The translations under genes were made by a program, and so were the position numbers. DNA of 64,000 bases from Caballeronia turbans (GTDB taxonomy: Bacteria > Pseudomonadota > Gammaproteobacteria > Burkholderiales > Burkholderiaceae): NCBI GenBank assembly GCA_001544655.2, contig FCOD02000003.1, forward strand, positions 372,001 to 436,000, read 5' to 3'. The notes beneath the pieces were generated by a model, which saw nothing but the letters and a program-made list of their open reading frames with translations, ran no database searches and was not told the DNA's origin. Shown piece after piece: positions 28,241-36,538 of this stretch (positions are counted from its first letter, which is position 1; each line of letters opens with the position of its first letter).

Positions 28241-29221
28241 ATGTCCCCGACATCCCCTGAAACCGGCCGTTCGGCCTATGATCCGCGCCGCTTGCGCGCG
28301 ATCTTCGACGATCGCGCCGCCGCCTTCGACGAGGTCGCGTTCCTGCCGCGCGAAATCGCGCAGCGCATGCGCGAGCGTCTCGAATACATCAAGGTCGCGC
28401 CGGTGCGCGTCCTCGATGCGGCGTGCGGCGTCGGGGCGGACCTGGGCGGTCTGCGGGAAAGGTTTGCAGAGGCGTCGGTGACCGGCATCGATATGTCGTC
28501 CGCGATGCTCGCGCGCGCCCGTGCCGCCGAAGCGGCGGACGCCGACAATGGCGCGGGCTGGCGTCGCTTTCTTCCGTCGACCCTCGCGAAGGCGTTCGGC
28601 GCACGCGGCCCGCAACTCGCACAGGCCGATTTCTCCGAGCTGCCGTTCGCACCAAGTGCGTTCGAGTTGCTGTGGTCGAACCTCGCATTGCATTGGCATC
28701 CGCGTCCGGACGTCGTTTTTCCCGAATGGCAGCGCGTGCTCAAGGTGAACGGCCTGCTGATGTTCAGCACGTTCGGCCCGGATACGTTGCGCGAGCTCAG
28801 AGCCGCGTATCGGGAAGCAGAGCGCACGCTCGGGCTCGATCCCCAACCGCACACGATCGATTTCGTCGACATGCACGATCTTGGCGACATGCTCGTGGAA
28901 AGCGGCTTCGAAATCCCGGTGATGGATCAGGAAGTCCTGACCATCACATACAAGTCGCCCGAATCGCTTTTCGCCGACGTGACGCGCTGGGGCGCGTATC
29001 CGTTCGAGCGCGCGTTCGGCGCAGGGCGCGCGGATCCGAAAAACGTGCGCAGCGCGGTGCATCAGGCGCTCGACGCCCTTCGTCGCGACGACGGCACGAT
29101 CCCGCTGACCTTCGAAGTGATCTACGGCCACGCCTGGAAAGCGGTGCCGCGCACGACGGCCGAAGGACACGGCATCGTGCGTCTGGAAGATATCGGCCGA
29201 GGCTCGAAACCGAAACGCTGA
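28241..29221 (+). CDS. BioC-like malonyl-ACP O-methyltransferase / class I SAM methyltransferase
   Basis: 326 residues from ATG 28241. The class I methyltransferase fold is shown by motif I VRVLDAACGVGADLGGL, motif II VTGIDMSSAMLARAR, QADFSELPFAPSAFELLWSNLALHW and VLKVNGLLMFSTFGPDTLREL. The LLWSNLALHW and FSTFGPDTLREL segments are those of BioC, which methylates malonyl-ACP to start pimelate synthesis for biotin. No other bio gene is here, and the insert after the SAM motifs makes it longer than E. coli BioC, so the assignment is likely but not certain. Divergent from comF. Confidence 0.78.
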   Translation: MSPTSPETGRSAYDPRRLRAIFDDRAAAFDEVAFLPREIAQRMRERLEYIKVAPVRVLDAACGVGADLGGLRERFAEASVTGIDMSSAMLARARAAEAADADNGAGWRRFLPSTLAKAFGARGPQLAQADFSELPFAPSAFELLWSNLALHWHPRPDVVFPEWQRVLKVNGLLMFSTFGPDTLRELRAAYREAERTLGLDPQPHTIDFVDMHDLGDMLVESGFEIPVMDQEVLTITYKSPESLFADVTRWGAYPFERAFGAGRADPKNVRSAVHQALDALRRDDGTIPLTFEVIYGHAWKAVPRTTAEGHGIVRLEDIGRGSKPKR

Positions 29222-29338
29222 ATCGGTAAATAGGGCGTTCGTTATGTCTGAAATTTGCGCGAAAAATGCGCGCAAAAAGGTGCGTCAAAAGGGCGCAGAG
29301 GCTTGTGGCGCTTGGCTCTGCGACGTTACGACCCTTGC

Positions 29339-29367
29339 TTGTGGATGCCACTTAACACGCCTATAAT
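29339..29367 (+). promoter_or_regulatory. Sigma-70-type promoter of the cox cluster
   Basis: TTGTGG (29339-29344) and a perfect TATAAT (29362-29367) are 17 bases apart. It lies about 85 bases upstream of the DUF2244 gene, the first gene of the cytochrome oxidase run. Confidence 0.65.
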
Positions 29368-29453
29368 GCGTCAGTTTGTCGCCTGGGTTGACACAAATTT
29401 GGGCGAAATCCGAGCGAAAGTATGTGATTACGTGCGGATTGATGGAGGCAGCG

Positions 29454-29927
29454 ATGCAAGCCAGCCAGACGCTGACGGAGTCCGAGCCGGTCATCAAAGA
29501 CTGGCTGATGAAGCGAAACTGCTCGGTGTCGCCGCGTCAGTTCGTGGGCTTCTATTTGTCGCTTGCGTTGTTTTCGCTGGCAATCGCAACGCCGCTGTTC
29601 CTGAATGGCGCCTGGCTGGTGCTGCCGTTCACCGGGGTCGAGTTGGCGGTCGTGGGCATCGCGTTCGTGATTTACGCGCGCCATGCCGTCGACTACGAAC
29701 GAATCCGGCTGTATCAAAACCGGTTGTTGATCGAACAGATGAACGCCGAAGTGCTGACGCAGTTCGAGTTCAACCCGCGCTGGGTGCGGGTGGAAGCGGG
29801 CGCGACGCCGAGAGAACCGCTCACGATCGTATCGCGCGGTCAATCGGTGAAAATCGGACAACACCTTGCACAGCATCGTCGCAAACAATTTGCTGCCGAG
29901 TTGCAGGCGTCGCTGAGACGCCTTTGA
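29454..29927 (+). CDS. DUF2244 membrane protein preceding coxB
   Basis: 157 residues from ATG 29454, which has GGAGG five bases upstream. Two close membrane helices (about 33-75: FVGFYLSLALFSLAIATPLF and WLVLPFTGVELAVVGIAF) are followed by a basic cytosolic domain with YARHAVDYERI, FEFNPRWVRVEAG and VSRGQSVKIGQHL. This is the DUF2244 pattern, often found at the head of cox operons in alpha- and betaproteobacteria. A role in oxidase assembly is inferred from position only. Confidence 0.8.
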   Translation: MQASQTLTESEPVIKDWLMKRNCSVSPRQFVGFYLSLALFSLAIATPLFLNGAWLVLPFTGVELAVVGIAFVIYARHAVDYERIRLYQNRLLIEQMNAEVLTQFEFNPRWVRVEAGATPREPLTIVSRGQSVKIGQHLAQHRRKQFAAELQASLRRL

Positions 29928-29995
29928 GAGGAGCCGGCAGGCGCATGATGCAACGGGGGTCGAGGGTTTGAATGGAAAATTTGGGTAAGGATGCT

Positions 29996-31585
29996 ATGAA
30001 AACAATCAAGCGAGCCCTCTCGGGCGTGCTGGCGGCAGGCGCACTGCTCACCGCCGGCGCGGCCCTGGCGGTCGAAAACAGTCCAGGCGGTCCCGCTGTC
30101 AACGAGATCAACTTCCAGCAGCCTGTGACAAAGATCGCCGAGGAGCTCTACGGCCTCCATATCTTCATGCTCATCATCTGTACCGTCATTTTCATTGGCG
30201 TGTTCGGGGTGATGTTCTATTCGCTCTTCAAGCATCGCAAGTCGAAAGGCTTCAAGCCGGCCAACTTCCACGAAAGCACTACGGTCGAAATCATCTGGAC
30301 GATCGTGCCGTTCATCATCGTCATTCTGATGGCGCTGCCGGCAACGAAGGCCGTCGTCGCGATGAAGGACACCTCCAACGCCGACCTCACGGTGAAGGTC
30401 ACCGGCTACCAGTGGAAGTGGGGCTACGACTACGTGAAGGGTCCGGGCGAGGGCATCAGTTTCCTCTCGACGCTCTCCACGCCGCGCAGCGAAGTGAACG
30501 GCCAGAAGCCGATTTCGACGCTGTATCTGCAGGAAGTCGACAACCCGCTCGTGGTGCCGGTCGACAAGAAGATCCGCATCATCACCACGGCGAACGATGT
30601 CGTGCACTCGTGGTACATCCCGGCGTTCGGTGTGAAGCAGGATGCGATTCCGGGCTTCGTGCGCGATACCTGGTTCAAGGCCGAGAAGGTGGGCACCTAT
30701 CGCGGCTTCTGTACGGAACTGTGCGGCAAGGAGCACGCGTACATGCCGGTGGTGGTCGAAGTGCTGTCGGCTGACGACTACGCGAAGTGGGTCGACGCGC
30801 AAAAGAAGAAGATGGCCGCCGGCGCCGACGATCCCCTCAAGACCTACACGATGGAAGAGCTGAAGGCGCGCGGCCAGCAGGTCTACACGTCGAACTGCGC
30901 GGTCTGCCACCAGCCGACCGGCAAGGGTGCGGGCCAGTTCCCGGCGCTCGACGGCTCCAAGATCGCGAACGGCTCGATCGCCGACCATCTGAATATCGTG
31001 TTGCACGGCAAGGGTGCGATGCCGCCGTGGCAAGGCGTGCTGAACGACGTCGAGATTGCATCGGTCGTCACGTTCGAGCGCAACAACTGGGGCAACCACA
31101 CGGGCGACCTCCTCCAGCCGAAGCAGGTGATCGACGCCAAAGCGGGCAAGATGCCGGCAGGCGGCGGCACTGCGGCGGCGGCATCGGCGCCTGAGGCTGC
31201 GAGCGCCGCGCCCGCGGCAGCCGAAGCAGGCGCGCCTGCGGCATCGGGCGCCGAAGCGTCGCAAGCCGCCGGGCTGCCCGCGAGCATCTACTTCGAGACG
31301 GGCAAGGACACGCTGCCCGCCGACGCGAAAAGCGCGGTGGAGGCCGCCGCGGCCTACGCAAAGGCGCATCCGGACGCGAAGATTGCGCTGTCCGGCTTCA
31401 CCGATGCGACCGGCGGCGCCGATCTGAACGCCGATCTCGCGAAGCGCCGCGCGCAAGCCGTGCGCGACGCGTTGAAGGCCGCGGGCGTGTCGGAAGACCG
31501 TATCGTGTTGAAGAAACCGGAAACCATCACGGGCGGCGCCGATAACAAGGAAGCCCGCCGCGTGGAAATCAGTCCGGCTGCTTGA
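29996..31585 (+). CDS. coxB: Cytochrome c oxidase subunit II with fused cytochrome c and OmpA-like domains
   Basis: About 529 residues in three modules. After a signal peptide (AGALLTAGAALA) come the two membrane helices and the CuA domain with QWKWGYDY, VVHSWYIPAFGVKQDAIPG and GFCTELCGKEHAYMPV carrying the copper ligands. Next is a class I cytochrome c with CAVCH at about 301-305 and the axial Met in GAMPPW. An Ala-rich linker (about 385-425) leads to an OmpA-family domain with IYFETGKDTLP and SGFTDATGGADLNADLAKRR. OmpA domains bind peptidoglycan, so the oxidase could be tethered to the wall (inference). An in-frame ATG at 29972 is the alternative start. Confidence 0.94.
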   Translation: MKTIKRALSGVLAAGALLTAGAALAVENSPGGPAVNEINFQQPVTKIAEELYGLHIFMLIICTVIFIGVFGVMFYSLFKHRKSKGFKPANFHESTTVEIIWTIVPFIIVILMALPATKAVVAMKDTSNADLTVKVTGYQWKWGYDYVKGPGEGISFLSTLSTPRSEVNGQKPISTLYLQEVDNPLVVPVDKKIRIITTANDVVHSWYIPAFGVKQDAIPGFVRDTWFKAEKVGTYRGFCTELCGKEHAYMPVVVEVLSADDYAKWVDAQKKKMAAGADDPLKTYTMEELKARGQQVYTSNCAVCHQPTGKGAGQFPALDGSKIANGSIADHLNIVLHGKGAMPPWQGVLNDVEIASVVTFERNNWGNHTGDLLQPKQVIDAKAGKMPAGGGTAAAASAPEAASAAPAAAEAGAPAASGAEASQAAGLPASIYFETGKDTLPADAKSAVEAAAAYAKAHPDAKIALSGFTDATGGADLNADLAKRRAQAVRDALKAAGVSEDRIVLKKPETITGGADNKEARRVEISPAA

Positions 31586-31680
31586 CGTGCCGAGCGTGTC
31601 GCTTTCCTTCGCCCGACAGCAACGGAAAGCCACGCGTCATTGCCAAGTGCCCCGAGTATTCGCTTTAGGAGATGATTGTC

Positions 31681-33291
31681 ATGTCTAGCATCGGACACGA
31701 TGTAGGCGCAGGTCACGACCACGCGCACGACCATGCGCACGAGACGCCGCATGGCTGGCGCCGGTGGCTCTTCGCCACCAACCACAAGGACATCGGTACG
31801 CTGTACCTGTTGTTCTCTTTCATCATGTTCCTCTCGGGGGGCGTGATGGCGCTCGGCATCCGTGCCGAGCTGTTCGAGCCGGGCCTGCAGATCATGCGTC
31901 CCGAGTTCTTCAATCAGCTGACCACCATGCACGGCCTCATCATGGTGTTCGGCGCGATCATGCCGGCGTTCGTCGGTTTCGCGAACTGGATGGTGCCGCT
32001 GCAGATCGGCGCATCGGATATGGCGTTCGCGCGGATGAACAACTTCAGCTTCTGGCTGCTGCCGGCCGCTGCGGTGCTGCTCGTCGGCTCGTTCTTCGTG
32101 CCGGGCGGCGCAACCGCCGCGGGCTGGACGCTCTACGCGCCGCTCTCCACGCAGATGGGCCCGGGCATGGACTTCGCGATTTTCGCGGTCCACATCATGG
32201 GTGCGTCGTCGATCATGGGCGGGATCAACATCGTCGTGACGATCCTGAACATGCGCGCGCCCGGCATGACGCTCATGAAGATGCCGATGTTCGCGTGGAC
32301 GTGGCTCATCACCGCGTACCTGCTGATCGCCGTGATGCCGGTTCTCGCCGGCGCGATCACGATGGTGCTCTTCGACCGTCACTTCGGCACGTCGTTCTTC
32401 AACGCGGCGGGCGGCGGCGATCCGGTCATGTACCAGCACATCTTCTGGTTCTTCGGTCACCCCGAGGTGTACATTATGATCTTGCCGGCGTTCGGGATCG
32501 TGTCGCAGGTGATCCCGGCGTTCTCGCGCAAGCCGTTGTTCGGCTATAGCTCGATGGTGTACGCGACCGCGTCGATCGCGATTCTGTCGTTCATGGTGTG
32601 GGCGCACCACATGTTCGCGACCGGCATGCCGGTGACGGGCCAGTTGTTCTTCATGTACGCGACGATGCTGATCGCGGTCCCGACGGGCGTGAAGGTGTTC
32701 AACTGGGTGGCGACGATGTGGCGCGGCGCGCTCTCCTTCGAGACCCCGATGCTCTTCGCGATCGGCTTCCTGTTCGTGTTCACGATGGGCGGCTTCACGG
32801 GCCTGATCCTGTCGATGGCGCCGCTCGACATCCAGATGCACGGCACGTATTACGTGGTGGCGCACTTCCACTACGTGCTCGTGGCGGGTTCGCTCTTCGC
32901 GCTGTTCGCGGGCTGGTACTACTGGGCGCCGAAGTGGACCGGCTGGATGTACAACGAAATGCGCGGAAAGATCCACTTCTGGGCGTCGATGATCTTCTTC
33001 AACATCACGTTCTTCCCGATGCACTTCCTGGGTCTCGCCGGCATGCCGCGCCGCTATGCGGACTACCCGGCGCAGTTCACGGACTTCAACCAGGTCGCGA
33101 CGATCGGCGCATTCGGCTTCGGCCTCGCGCAGGTGTACTTCCTGTTCGCGGTCGCGCTGCCTACTTATCGTGGCGGCGGTGAACTCGAGAAGGCGGGCGA
33201 CAAGCCGTGGGATGGCGCGGAAGGCCTCGAATGGACCGTGCCGAGCCCGGCGCCGTTCCATACGTTCGAGCATCCGCCGACGGTCGAATAA
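31681..33291 (+). CDS. ctaD: Cytochrome c oxidase subunit I (aa3-type)
   Basis: 536-residue catalytic subunit with twelve membrane helices. A His/Asp-rich N-terminus (DHAHDHAHETPHG) precedes WRRWLFATNHKDIGTLY. HGLIMVFGAIMPAFVGFANW holds a heme a ligand. FFGHPEVYIMILPAFGIVSQ holds the CuB His and the D-channel Glu of A-type oxidases, WAHHMFATG holds the two further CuB histidines, and the heme a3 and heme a ligands are in HFHYVLVAG. ATG 31681 is preferred; a second in-frame ATG lies nine bases earlier. Confidence 0.97.
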   Translation: MSSIGHDVGAGHDHAHDHAHETPHGWRRWLFATNHKDIGTLYLLFSFIMFLSGGVMALGIRAELFEPGLQIMRPEFFNQLTTMHGLIMVFGAIMPAFVGFANWMVPLQIGASDMAFARMNNFSFWLLPAAAVLLVGSFFVPGGATAAGWTLYAPLSTQMGPGMDFAIFAVHIMGASSIMGGINIVVTILNMRAPGMTLMKMPMFAWTWLITAYLLIAVMPVLAGAITMVLFDRHFGTSFFNAAGGGDPVMYQHIFWFFGHPEVYIMILPAFGIVSQVIPAFSRKPLFGYSSMVYATASIAILSFMVWAHHMFATGMPVTGQLFFMYATMLIAVPTGVKVFNWVATMWRGALSFETPMLFAIGFLFVFTMGGFTGLILSMAPLDIQMHGTYYVVAHFHYVLVAGSLFALFAGWYYWAPKWTGWMYNEMRGKIHFWASMIFFNITFFPMHFLGLAGMPRRYADYPAQFTDFNQVATIGAFGFGLAQVYFLFAVALPTYRGGGELEKAGDKPWDGAEGLEWTVPSPAPFHTFEHPPTVE

Positions 33292-33303
33292 GTAGTCAGT
33301 CTG

Positions 33304-33337
33304 GTTCGCGGGGCTTCGTTGAACGTGCCCCGCGAAC
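33304..33337 (+). other. Strong hairpin after ctaD
   Basis: GTTCGCGGGGC (33304-33314) and GCCCCGCGAAC (33327-33337) form an 11-bp perfect stem with a 12-base loop. What follows is A-rich, not T-rich, so it is not a standard terminator in this direction. It could set the high subunit to assembly-factor ratio by mRNA protection. Confidence 0.55.
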
Positions 33338-33354
33338 GAAAAAGTCAGGAAAGC

Positions 33355-33495
33355 ATGGCCCCGAATCCACAAAAAAGACGCACGCCCGAGGAAATTCGCG
33401 CGGGCAACAAGCGGCTCGGAATCATCATGGTGTTGGTTGCCGCCGTCTTCTTTCTGGGTATCGTCGTCAGGCAATATCTGTTGTCGCGAGGGTAG
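33355..33495 (+). CDS. Small cytochrome oxidase assembly protein (46 residues)
   Basis: A short gene that simple ORF cut-offs miss. It begins MAPNPQKRRTPEEIRAGNKR, a basic cytosolic tail, then one membrane helix (about 21-38, LGIIMVLVAAVFFLGIVV) and ends RQYLLSRG. GTCAGGA precedes the ATG at 33355. Burkholderiaceae cox clusters carry a gene of this type between ctaD and ctaG, annotated as a cytochrome oxidase small assembly protein. Function inferred from position; it may support Cox11 or subunit I maturation. Confidence 0.8.
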   Translation: MAPNPQKRRTPEEIRAGNKRLGIIMVLVAAVFFLGIVVRQYLLSRG

Positions 33496-33504
33496 GAAAG
33501 CAAC

Positions 33505-34077
33505 GTGTCCACTCAGCAGGAAAATTCGCATGTCGACCGGTCCTTCAACCGGTCGATGCTGGTTAAGCTCTTCGTCGTGGCGGCGCTGATGTTCGGCTTT
33601 GGCTTCGCGCTCGTGCCGATGTACAGGGCGATCTGCCAGATCACGGGCATCAACAATCTCGTGCAGCGCGATGTCGGTGCGCGTGAGGCGAAGAATACGC
33701 AGGTCGACATGACCCGCACGATCTCGATCGAGTTCGACGCGAACGCGCGCGGGCCGCTGAGGTTCAAGCCCGAGCAGAACACGCTGGATATTCACCCGGG
33801 CGAAGTGATGACGGTGATGTACGACGTGACCAACGAGCAGAATCGCACGGTGAACGCGCAGGCGATCCCGAGCTATGCGCCGAAGCAGGCCACCGAGTAC
33901 TTCAAGAAGATCGAATGCTTTTGTTTTACGCAGCAGACGCTCGCGCCGAACGAGACCAAGCGCATGCCGGTCGTGTTCGTCGTCGATCCGAAGCTGCCGA
34001 AGGATGTGAAGACGATCACGCTGTCGTACACGTTCTTCGAGTTGAACGCGCCGAAGTCGGTCGCGAAAGGTTCATGA
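33505..34077 (+). CDS. ctaG: Cytochrome c oxidase assembly protein CtaG (Cox11)
   Basis: Delivers copper to the CuB site of subunit I. 190 residues from GTG 33505, with one membrane helix (about 19-40, VKLFVVAALMFGFGFALVPMY) and a periplasmic domain holding AICQITGINN and the copper motif IECFCFTQQTLAPNE, ending DPKLPKDVKTITLSYTFFEL. It starts nine bases after the 46-residue gene and lies four bases before the DUF2970 gene. Confidence 0.95.
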   Translation: MSTQQENSHVDRSFNRSMLVKLFVVAALMFGFGFALVPMYRAICQITGINNLVQRDVGAREAKNTQVDMTRTISIEFDANARGPLRFKPEQNTLDIHPGEVMTVMYDVTNEQNRTVNAQAIPSYAPKQATEYFKKIECFCFTQQTLAPNETKRMPVVFVVDPKLPKDVKTITLSYTFFELNAPKSVAKGS

Positions 34078-34081
34078 CGCC

Positions 34082-34285
34082 ATGCGCGCGGACACGCCGA
34101 ACAAGGGCGGTTTCCTCAAGCTCGTGAAGGCGGTGTTCTGGTCGTTCTTCGGGGTGCGCCGCCGGGCCGACCTGGAACGCGATGCCGCGCAGTTGAACCC
34201 GCTGCATCTGATTGCGGCGGGCGTCATCGGAGCGGTGCTGTTCATCGTCGTGTTGCTGCTCGTCGTGCGCGCGGTAGTGGGATAG
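34082..34285 (+). CDS. DUF2970 small membrane protein
   Basis: 67 residues with one C-terminal membrane helix (about 42-65). The pattern FLKLVKAVFWSFFGVRRRADLERDA matches DUF2970, a small family located between ctaG and coxC in betaproteobacterial cox operons. Its part in oxidase assembly or stability is inferred from this position only. Confidence 0.85.
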   Translation: MRADTPNKGGFLKLVKAVFWSFFGVRRRADLERDAAQLNPLHLIAAGVIGAVLFIVVLLLVVRAVVG

Positions 34286-34378
34286 ACGGAAAAGGCAGGG
34301 CATGGCCGACGCACGTGCAGTCGGGCAACCGGCGGCAAAAGAAAATTCAAGCAACTGGATCGAAGTGGAGAATCAACA

Positions 34379-35236
34379 ATGAGCGGTCAAAACGAGAGCC
34401 CGTACTATTTCGTGCCGCATCCGTCGCGGCATCCGGTGATGGCTGCAACTGGCTTGCTGATCATGCTGGCCTCGCTGGCGTCGTGGGTGAACGGCCATAG
34501 CTTCGGGCCGGCCGGCACGTTCATCGGCCTGCTGTTCGTGTTGTTCGTGCTGTGGCACTGGTTCGGCGACGCGATCTCCGAATCCGAAGGCGGCATGTAC
34601 GGCAAGCGCGTCGATGTGTCGTACCGCTGGAGCATGAGCTGGTTCATCTTCTCCGAAGTCATGTTCTTCGCGGCGTTCTTCGGCGCGCTCTTCTATGCCC
34701 GCGCAATCGCGATGCATGAACTCGGCAGCCTCGACTACAAGCTCATTTGGCCTGACTTCACCGCCGTGTGGCCGAACAACGGCCCTGCCGCGCTCGTGCC
34801 GCATTTCCGCGCGATGGTGCCGTGGCCCCTGCCGACCATCAACACGGCGCTGCTGCTGTCCTCCGGCGCAACGCTGACGGTGGCGCACCACGCGCTGCGT
34901 GAAGATCATCGCATGAAGGCGATCATCTGGCTGGGTGCGACCGTGCTGCTCGGTCTGATCTTCCTGTTCTGCCAGGGCTACGAGTATTTTCACGCGTATA
35001 ACGAACTCAACCTGACGCTCAACTCGGGCGTGTACGGCTCGACGTTCTTCCTGCTGACCGGCTTCCACGGCTTCCACGTGTTCCTGGGCGGTACGATGTT
35101 GGCCGTGGTGATGTTCCGTTTGATCCGCGGCCACTTCTCGGCGGAGCACCACTTCGCGTTCGAAGGCGCGGCGTGGTACTGGCACTTCGTCGACGTCGTG
35201 TGGCTGGGTCTGTACGTCGTCGTCTACTGGCTGTAA
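34379..35236 (+). CDS. coxC: Cytochrome c oxidase subunit III
   Basis: 285-residue membrane subunit with about seven helices. It shows YYFVPHPSRHPVMAATGLL, GKRVDVSYRWSMSWFIFSEVMFFAAFFGALFYAR-type helix III (EVMFFAAFFG), FLLTGFHGFHVFLGG and the final EGAAWYWHFVDVVWLGLYVVVYWL-type segment. It stabilises subunit I and the proton-uptake path. It closes the first part of the cox cluster and is followed by a terminator hairpin. Confidence 0.96.
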   Translation: MSGQNESPYYFVPHPSRHPVMAATGLLIMLASLASWVNGHSFGPAGTFIGLLFVLFVLWHWFGDAISESEGGMYGKRVDVSYRWSMSWFIFSEVMFFAAFFGALFYARAIAMHELGSLDYKLIWPDFTAVWPNNGPAALVPHFRAMVPWPLPTINTALLLSSGATLTVAHHALREDHRMKAIIWLGATVLLGLIFLFCQGYEYFHAYNELNLTLNSGVYGSTFFLLTGFHGFHVFLGGTMLAVVMFRLIRGHFSAEHHFAFEGAAWYWHFVDVVWLGLYVVVYWL

Positions 35237-35325
35237 TGAATATCGAAGCGGGCGCGCGCGGTGCGCCGTCCGCGATGCAAGGCCGGCGGCGACGCCGGTC
35301 CGAGAGCAAAGAAGCAGTGACCAAC

Positions 35326-35356
35326 ACGCCGCCCTCGACGTCTCAAGGGGCGGCGT
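35326..35356. terminator. Terminator-like hairpin after coxC
   Basis: ACGCCGCCC (35326-35334) pairs with GGGCGGCGT (35348-35356) over a 13-base loop, then a T-rich stretch TGTCGTTT. It lies in the 192-base gap between coxC and the convergent DUF2909 gene. Confidence 0.6.
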
Positions 35357-35428
35357 TGTCGTTTCGAGGACGTCGAAAGGTGCCGCGGCGCGACAATACG
35401 TCTCGTAGGGCCGTACCCGGGCGGTGGG

Positions 35429-35638
35429 TTATCGTCCGATGGGAATGCCCGACGACTGAATCCAGCCCATCCAGTGCGCGAACAGGATGAAGAGGAAGAG
35501 CGAGATGGACAGCCCCACGCGTGCCGCGAGCGACCAGACCATCCGCTTCGTCCTGCCCCGGTCGGTCATCATGAAGTAGAGCGCCGAACCCAGGCTGCCG
35601 ATGATAAGGATGAATGCAATAGCAACGATGATGTGCAT
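35429..35638 (-). CDS. DUF2909 twin-transmembrane protein
   Basis: 69 residues with two membrane helices (about 3-23 and 41-60) joined by a short charged loop FMMTDRGRTKRMVWSLAAR. This is the DUF2909 pattern, which occurs inside betaproteobacterial cytochrome oxidase clusters in the orientation opposite to coxC, as here. Function unknown; a role in oxidase assembly is guessed from linkage. Confidence 0.8.
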   Translation of the reverse strand: MHIIVAIAFILIIGSLGSALYFMMTDRGRTKRMVWSLAARVGLSISLFLFILFAHWMGWIQSSGIPIGR

Positions 35639-35763
35639 GAAACCAGCCAGCGTTTTTGCTCAGGAACCACAGCGAGCAGTATGAATTTGGATCATCTCAT
35701 TATCTCACTCGACAGATCGCGCCGTGCGGCGCCCGACCGGATCCCGGCACTAAGGCTGGCAGC

Positions 35764-36507
35764 ATGAAGATCCGGTTCTGGCCCGCGCTGCTGATTCTGA
35801 TCGTCGTTGCGGTGACCGTGCGGCTCGGCTTCTGGCAACGCGATCGCGCGCATCAGAAAGAAGCGCTCAACGCACAGATCGTCGCGTTCGAGGACGCACC
35901 GGTGCGAGAAGTCGGCGTCGAGCCGATACCGCTCAAGTCGATCGAATTCCACCGCGTGGAGGCGCGCGGCGAGTTTCTGCCGGAACGCGTCGTGTATCTG
36001 GACAATCGTCCGTATAACGACCAGCCGGGCTTTTATGTCGTGATGCCGCTTAAACTCGAGGGCGGCGGCTATGTGCTCGTGAATCGCGGATGGCTGCCGC
36101 GCAACATGGCGGACCGCACGGGCATCGAGTCGTATGAAACGCCGAAGGGCGTCGTCGAGGTGCAAGGCATCGCGCGCGCGAATGCGTCGCAGGCGTTCGA
36201 GCTGGGCAGCGGCGGATCGGCCGCGCACAAGGAAATTCGGCAGAACCTCGATATCAGGTCGTATGCGGCCGAAACCGGGCTCGCCTTCCAGCCGTTCGTG
36301 ATTCAGCAGACGAACGACACCGGCGACAAGCTCGTGCGCAACTGGCCCGCGCCGACGCTCGGCGTCGAGCGCAATTACGGATACATGCTCCAGTGGTGGG
36401 GCATGGCGGCCGCGGCTATCGGGTTTGGCCTGTATGCCGCGCGCCGCGCCGCGAAGAAGGGCGACGAGCCCGACGAGCGCGACGACGAAGCCGAGCACCA
36501 CGCCTGA
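35764..36507 (+). CDS. SURF1 family cytochrome oxidase assembly protein
   Basis: 247 residues from ATG 35764. The family topology is visible: N-terminal helix (about 5-22), periplasmic domain with LGFWQRDRAHQKEALN, VYLDNRPYNDQPGFYVVMPL and LVNRGWLP, and a C-terminal helix ending in NYGYMLQWWGMAAAAIGFGLY. SURF1 proteins aid heme A insertion into subunit I, which fits the nearby ctaA and ctaB. The final 20 residues are a highly charged Glu/Asp tail. Confidence 0.92.
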   Translation: MKIRFWPALLILIVVAVTVRLGFWQRDRAHQKEALNAQIVAFEDAPVREVGVEPIPLKSIEFHRVEARGEFLPERVVYLDNRPYNDQPGFYVVMPLKLEGGGYVLVNRGWLPRNMADRTGIESYETPKGVVEVQGIARANASQAFELGSGGSAAHKEIRQNLDIRSYAAETGLAFQPFVIQQTNDTGDKLVRNWPAPTLGVERNYGYMLQWWGMAAAAIGFGLYAARRAAKKGDEPDERDDEAEHHA

Positions 36508-36538
36508 CAATCGACCGAACAGAGACAAGTCTCCACCG

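Noticed and set aside
31354-33795. Open frame of 813 codons on the minus strand across coxB, ctaD and ctaG
   Set aside because: It runs antisense through several genes with strong motifs on the plus strand; composition (Arg/His/Glu-rich) is that of a high-GC shadow frame.
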